Part shown: positions 13,026 through 14,472 of the stretch, in pieces | How positions within the stretch are numbered: position 1 is the first letter of the stretch | How the letters are laid out: each line of letters starts with the position of its first letter | The notes under the pieces: model-generated | The model's input: only the letters and a program-made list of their open reading frames with translations | Database searches by the model: none | Told to the model about the DNA's origin: nothing | Source of the DNA: Candidatus Moraniibacteriota bacterium | GTDB lineage: Bacteria > Patescibacteriota > Minisyncoccia > Moranbacterales > UBA1568 | DNA length: 14,472 bases | Direction: 5' to 3' | Assembly (NCBI GenBank): GCA_030690925.1 | Contig: JAUYFO010000091.1 | Location: 1 to 14,472, forward strand | Translations under genes and position numbers: made by a program

Positions 13026-13158
13026 TTTCCGTTAGCGTAAGCTAACAATACGGAAAGGTGGCCGAGCGGGCACGATGTAAGCGAATGAACATCGTGCGGG
13101 TTTCGATGGAAACCCGGGCAGCCCGAGGACAACAGTTTTTTCGTCAACGAGAGTTGAC
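13026..13158 (+). ncRNA. structured tRNA-Ser-like element, possibly a decayed or interrupted tRNA
   Basis: GGAAAGGTGGCCGAGCGG (13052-13069) looks like the first 18 bases of a tRNA-Ser/Leu and shares TGGCCGAGCGG with the true tRNA-Ser 111 bases downstream. The rest does not fold as a tRNA. A 9-bp stem GCACGATGT/ACATCGTGC (13070-13078 with 13089-13097) is followed by GGGTTTC/GAAACCC (13098-13104 with 13109-13115), then GCCCG, and a T6 run (13136-13141). Hairpins with GNRA loops flank it: GTTAGC-GTAA-GCTAAC (13031-13046) and GTCAAC-GAGA-GTTGAC (13143-13158). No matching 3' acceptor strand is found. It could be a tRNA remnant or a separate small RNA; not a standard tRNA. Confidence 0.4.
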
Positions 13159-13162
13159 AAAT

Positions 13163-13249
13163 GGAGAGATGGCCGAGCGGCTGAAGGTACTTGCTTGGAA
13201 AGCAAGCGTACGAGAAATCGTACCGAGGGTTCGAATCCCTCTCTCTCCG
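13163..13249 (+). tRNA. tRNA-Ser (anticodon GGA)
   Basis: Acceptor GGAGAGA (13163-13169) pairs with TCTCTCC (13242-13248). The D-arm is GGCCGAGCGGCTGAAGG. Anticodon stem CTTGC/GCAAG encloses the loop TTGGAAA, with anticodon GGA at 13197-13199. A long variable arm (CGTACGAGAAATCGTACC) is typical of serine tRNA, and the T-arm is GAGGGTTCGAATCCCTC. The discriminator is G and CCA is not encoded (CAT follows), so CCA must be added by the nucleotidyltransferase. It reads UCC and UCU codons. Confidence 0.95.
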
Positions 13250-13318
13250 CATCAAGCATTTAGTATCGAGAGAGACCCGAGAGCCTCGAATGGGTAACAT
13301 AAAGCCACCAACTGGCAG

Positions 13319-13357
13319 TTTTAGTGTTCTCTAGATCGGAGATGACTAAATTTTTTT
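13319..13357 (+). terminator. probable terminator of the tRNA-Ser transcript
   Basis: TTTAGT (13320-13325) pairs with ACTAAA (13345-13350), with an inner TCTC/GAGA stem, followed by T7 (13351-13357). It sits about 70 bases after the tRNA. Confidence 0.55.
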
Positions 13358-13502
13358 AAAGTTTCTGAAAAATATCAAGAGATTGTGAGTCTAGACTTTC
13401 CGCTTATTTAGTTTGTGTGAAAGAAAATACTACCCACGGTCGTATTTAAAGTAGAGATGTCGCGAAATCTCTACTAATACATTAGAAGTAATACATACGC
13501 AT
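13358..13502. other. intergenic region upstream of the exported protein
   Basis: No gene is seen. It holds an AAATAC/GTATTT inverted repeat (near 13426-13447), an 8-bp hairpin GTAGAGAT/ATCTCTAC with loop GTCGCGAA (13451-13474) and a direct repeat TAATACAT (13475-13482, 13489-13496). These lie just before the ATG at 13503 and may be regulatory; no consensus sigma-70 promoter is clear, which fits possible control by an alternative sigma factor. Confidence 0.4.
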
Positions 13503-13883
13503 ATGAAGAAAACGACATTAGGATTAGGGGCATTGGCGCTTTTGCTGGGTGTTGCTGGTGTGTCCGCCGGTACGGCCCTCGCGTACAAGGGAGACCCCGC
13601 GGTCAAAGGTCCGAATTATTCGGTAGAACGCCACGAGGCGATGGAAAAGGCGTTTGAGAATAAGGACTACGATGCTTGGAAGAAGCTTATGCAAGGGAAA
13701 GGCAGGGTGACACAGGTTGTCAATGAGGGCAACTTTGCTAAATTTGCTGAGGCTCATGAATTAGCTGAGCAAGGCAAAACTGCCGAAGCGCAAAAGATTC
13801 GCCAAGAGCTCGGCCTGGGGCTGCACAGTGGCTCTGGGAAAGGAATGGGGCAAGCGGGGATGGGTAGAGGCATGAACCGTTAG
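13503..13883 (+). CDS. small exported protein of unknown function
   Basis: 126 residues. A signal peptide MKKTTLGLGALALLLGVAGV ending at about SAGTALA-YKG (1-28) leads to a mature helical protein. HEAMEKAFENKDYDAWKKLM (44-63), then FAKFAEAHELAEQGKTAEAQ (78-97) and KIRQELGLGL form an A/E/K-rich pattern with 'DY.AW' and 'F..F..A..LA..GK..EA..IR.ELGLG' that I have seen in exported CPR proteins without a function. The tail is Gly/Met-rich (GKGMGQAGMGRGMNR, 112-126), which might bind a metal. There is no lipobox and no catalytic motif. The ECF sigma factor starts 83 bases later, as in stress operons where a periplasmic protein (CpxP/Spy-like) travels with its regulator; that link is inference. Confidence 0.8.
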   Translation: MKKTTLGLGALALLLGVAGVSAGTALAYKGDPAVKGPNYSVERHEAMEKAFENKDYDAWKKLMQGKGRVTQVVNEGNFAKFAEAHELAEQGKTAEAQKIRQELGLGLHSGSGKGMGQAGMGRGMNR

Positions 13884-13901
13884 GACGCACACACACTCCA
13901 T

Positions 13902-13933
13902 TACATCACCTCGATTCTTGTCGGGGTGATGTA
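13902..13933 (+). terminator. hairpin between exported protein and sigma factor
   Basis: TACATCACCTCGA (13902-13914) pairs with TCGGGGTGATGTA (13921-13933) over 13 bp with one G-T. Outer CACACA/TGTGTG can extend it. No T-run follows, so termination may be weak, or it may protect the upstream mRNA. Confidence 0.45.
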
Positions 13934-13948
13934 TGTGTGGCCGCTATT

Positions 13949-13957
13949 TGTTATACT
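13949..13957 (+). promoter_or_regulatory. extended -10 promoter of the sigma factor gene
   Basis: TGT before TATACT (13952-13957) makes an extended -10. The ATG follows nine bases after the box, so the transcript has almost no leader. Confidence 0.55.
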
Positions 13958-13966
13958 AGCCAGTGT

Positions 13967-14472
13967 ATGAGCGATAATGAAAATCTTTCTGATGAAGCGA
14001 TGGTTGAAAGAATCAGGTCAAACGATCAGGAACTTTATGCCGTGATTGTTGAGCGATATCAGAATAGGCTTCTACGCTATGCCCTGAGTTTGCTTAAAGA
14101 CGAACACAAAGCCGCCGATGTGGTTCAAGAATCTTTCATTAAGGCGTTCATCAATCTGCATAGTTTTGATACGAAGAAAAAATTTTCCAGTTGGGTATAC
14201 CGTATCGTTCACAATGAAGCGATGGATAGTATAAAGAAATATCGAAAAGAGACACCACTTTTGGACGACATTGATTTCCCAAGCAACGAGAACGTAGAAA
14301 GAGATTTTGAACAAAAAGAAATAACCGCCGCAGTAAGAAAGTGTTTGGGAGAAATGCCGTTATTATATGCCGAACCGCTCACGCTTCATTATATTGAAGA
14401 AAAATCCTATGAGGAAATCAGCGATATATTGCGAATACCTATGGGTACCGTCTCCACTCGTATGAGTCGAGG
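13967..14472 (+). CDS. ECF-type sigma-70 family RNA polymerase sigma factor (3' partial)
   Basis: 168 residues are visible before the window ends. Region 2 covers ~22-100: YAVIVERYQNRLLRYALSLL (24-43), then DVVQESFIKAFINLHSF (53-69) and FSSWVYRIVHNEAMDSIKKY (74-93), giving core binding and -10 recognition. A short acidic linker follows (~97-118). Region 4 runs from ~121 onward: AVRKCLGEMPLLYAEPLTLH (123-142), then YIEEKSYEEISDILRIPMGT (143-162) and VSTRMSR, with the helix-turn-helix for -35 recognition. There is no region 1 or 3, hence the ECF class. The gene directs RNA polymerase to a dedicated regulon. No anti-sigma factor is visible, but it may lie just beyond the edge. The small exported protein upstream may be a target or a sensor. 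Confidence 0.93.
   Translation, partial: MSDNENLSDEAMVERIRSNDQELYAVIVERYQNRLLRYALSLLKDEHKAADVVQESFIKAFINLHSFDTKKKFSSWVYRIVHNEAMDSIKKYRKETPLLDDIDFPSNENVERDFEQKEITAAVRKCLGEMPLLYAEPLTLHYIEEKSYEEISDILRIPMGTVSTRMSR

Noticed and set aside
12956..13300. Minus-strand frames containing REGFEPSVRF-like peptides
   Set aside because: This is the known spurious translation of the antisense strand of a tRNA gene.

Overview
The window looks like a chromosome piece from a Patescibacteria (candidate phyla radiation, Parcubacteria-like) genome. This is an inference from gene content and style: a MurE-type ligase without its N-terminal uridine-binding domain directly coupled to a FemAB-like transferase, the LemA + DUF2207 + HtpX set, small exported proteins of unknown function, a dispersed REP-like 'GTCATCTTGAGC...' repeat, weak Shine-Dalgarno use and several apparently leaderless genes. 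UGA acts as a stop and the standard bacterial code fits throughout. Most of the sequence is ordinary housekeeping; the accessory-looking parts are 1-2830, 10720-11460 and 12990-13500.

Layout. 1-609: 3' part of a GHKL-type ATPase fused to a STAS-like (DUF4325) domain. 611-727: what looks like the orphaned 3' end of holA (DNA polymerase III delta). 744-1099: an independent transcription unit with promoter, strong RNA structure and terminator that may encode a small RNA or a 61-residue peptide. 1143-1415 (minus): rpsT with its own promoter and terminator. 1516-2822: a second, split version of the same ATPase/STAS-like pair as two overlapping genes, driven by a promoter whose spacer is filled by a perfect palindrome, with a second copy of that palindrome upstream. 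2835-5726: ruvA, a FemAB-like transferase and a MurE-like ligase, closed by a bidirectional terminator. 5770-6210 (minus): DUF212/divergent-PAP2 membrane protein. 6353-8863: lemA and a DUF2207 membrane protein with a Gly-rich tail. 8947-10715: htpX, a gene of unknown function and a small DUF4870/Tic20-like membrane protein. 10836-11444: a GC-rich self-contained cassette encoding a secreted glycine-zipper protein behind a perfect-consensus promoter. 11560-12987: pyruvate kinase. 13026-13158: a strongly structured, tRNA-Ser-like element. 13163-13249: tRNA-Ser(GGA). 13503-13883: a small exported protein. 13967-14472: an ECF-type sigma factor that runs off the window.

How the parts work together. 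FemAB and MurE overlap by ATGA and together suggest a peptidoglycan stem-peptide/bridge step. LemA, DUF2207, HtpX and DUF4870 form an envelope and membrane quality-control block. The exported protein plus ECF sigma factor at the right end suggests an envelope-stress or surface regulon.

The most interesting candidate system is the ATPase + STAS-like pair (1570-2822). Its layout resembles partner-switching modules (RsbW/RsbV, SpoIIAB/SpoIIAA), but it has its own palindromic operator and a fused relative less than 1 kb upstream of it. Its biological role is unknown to me.
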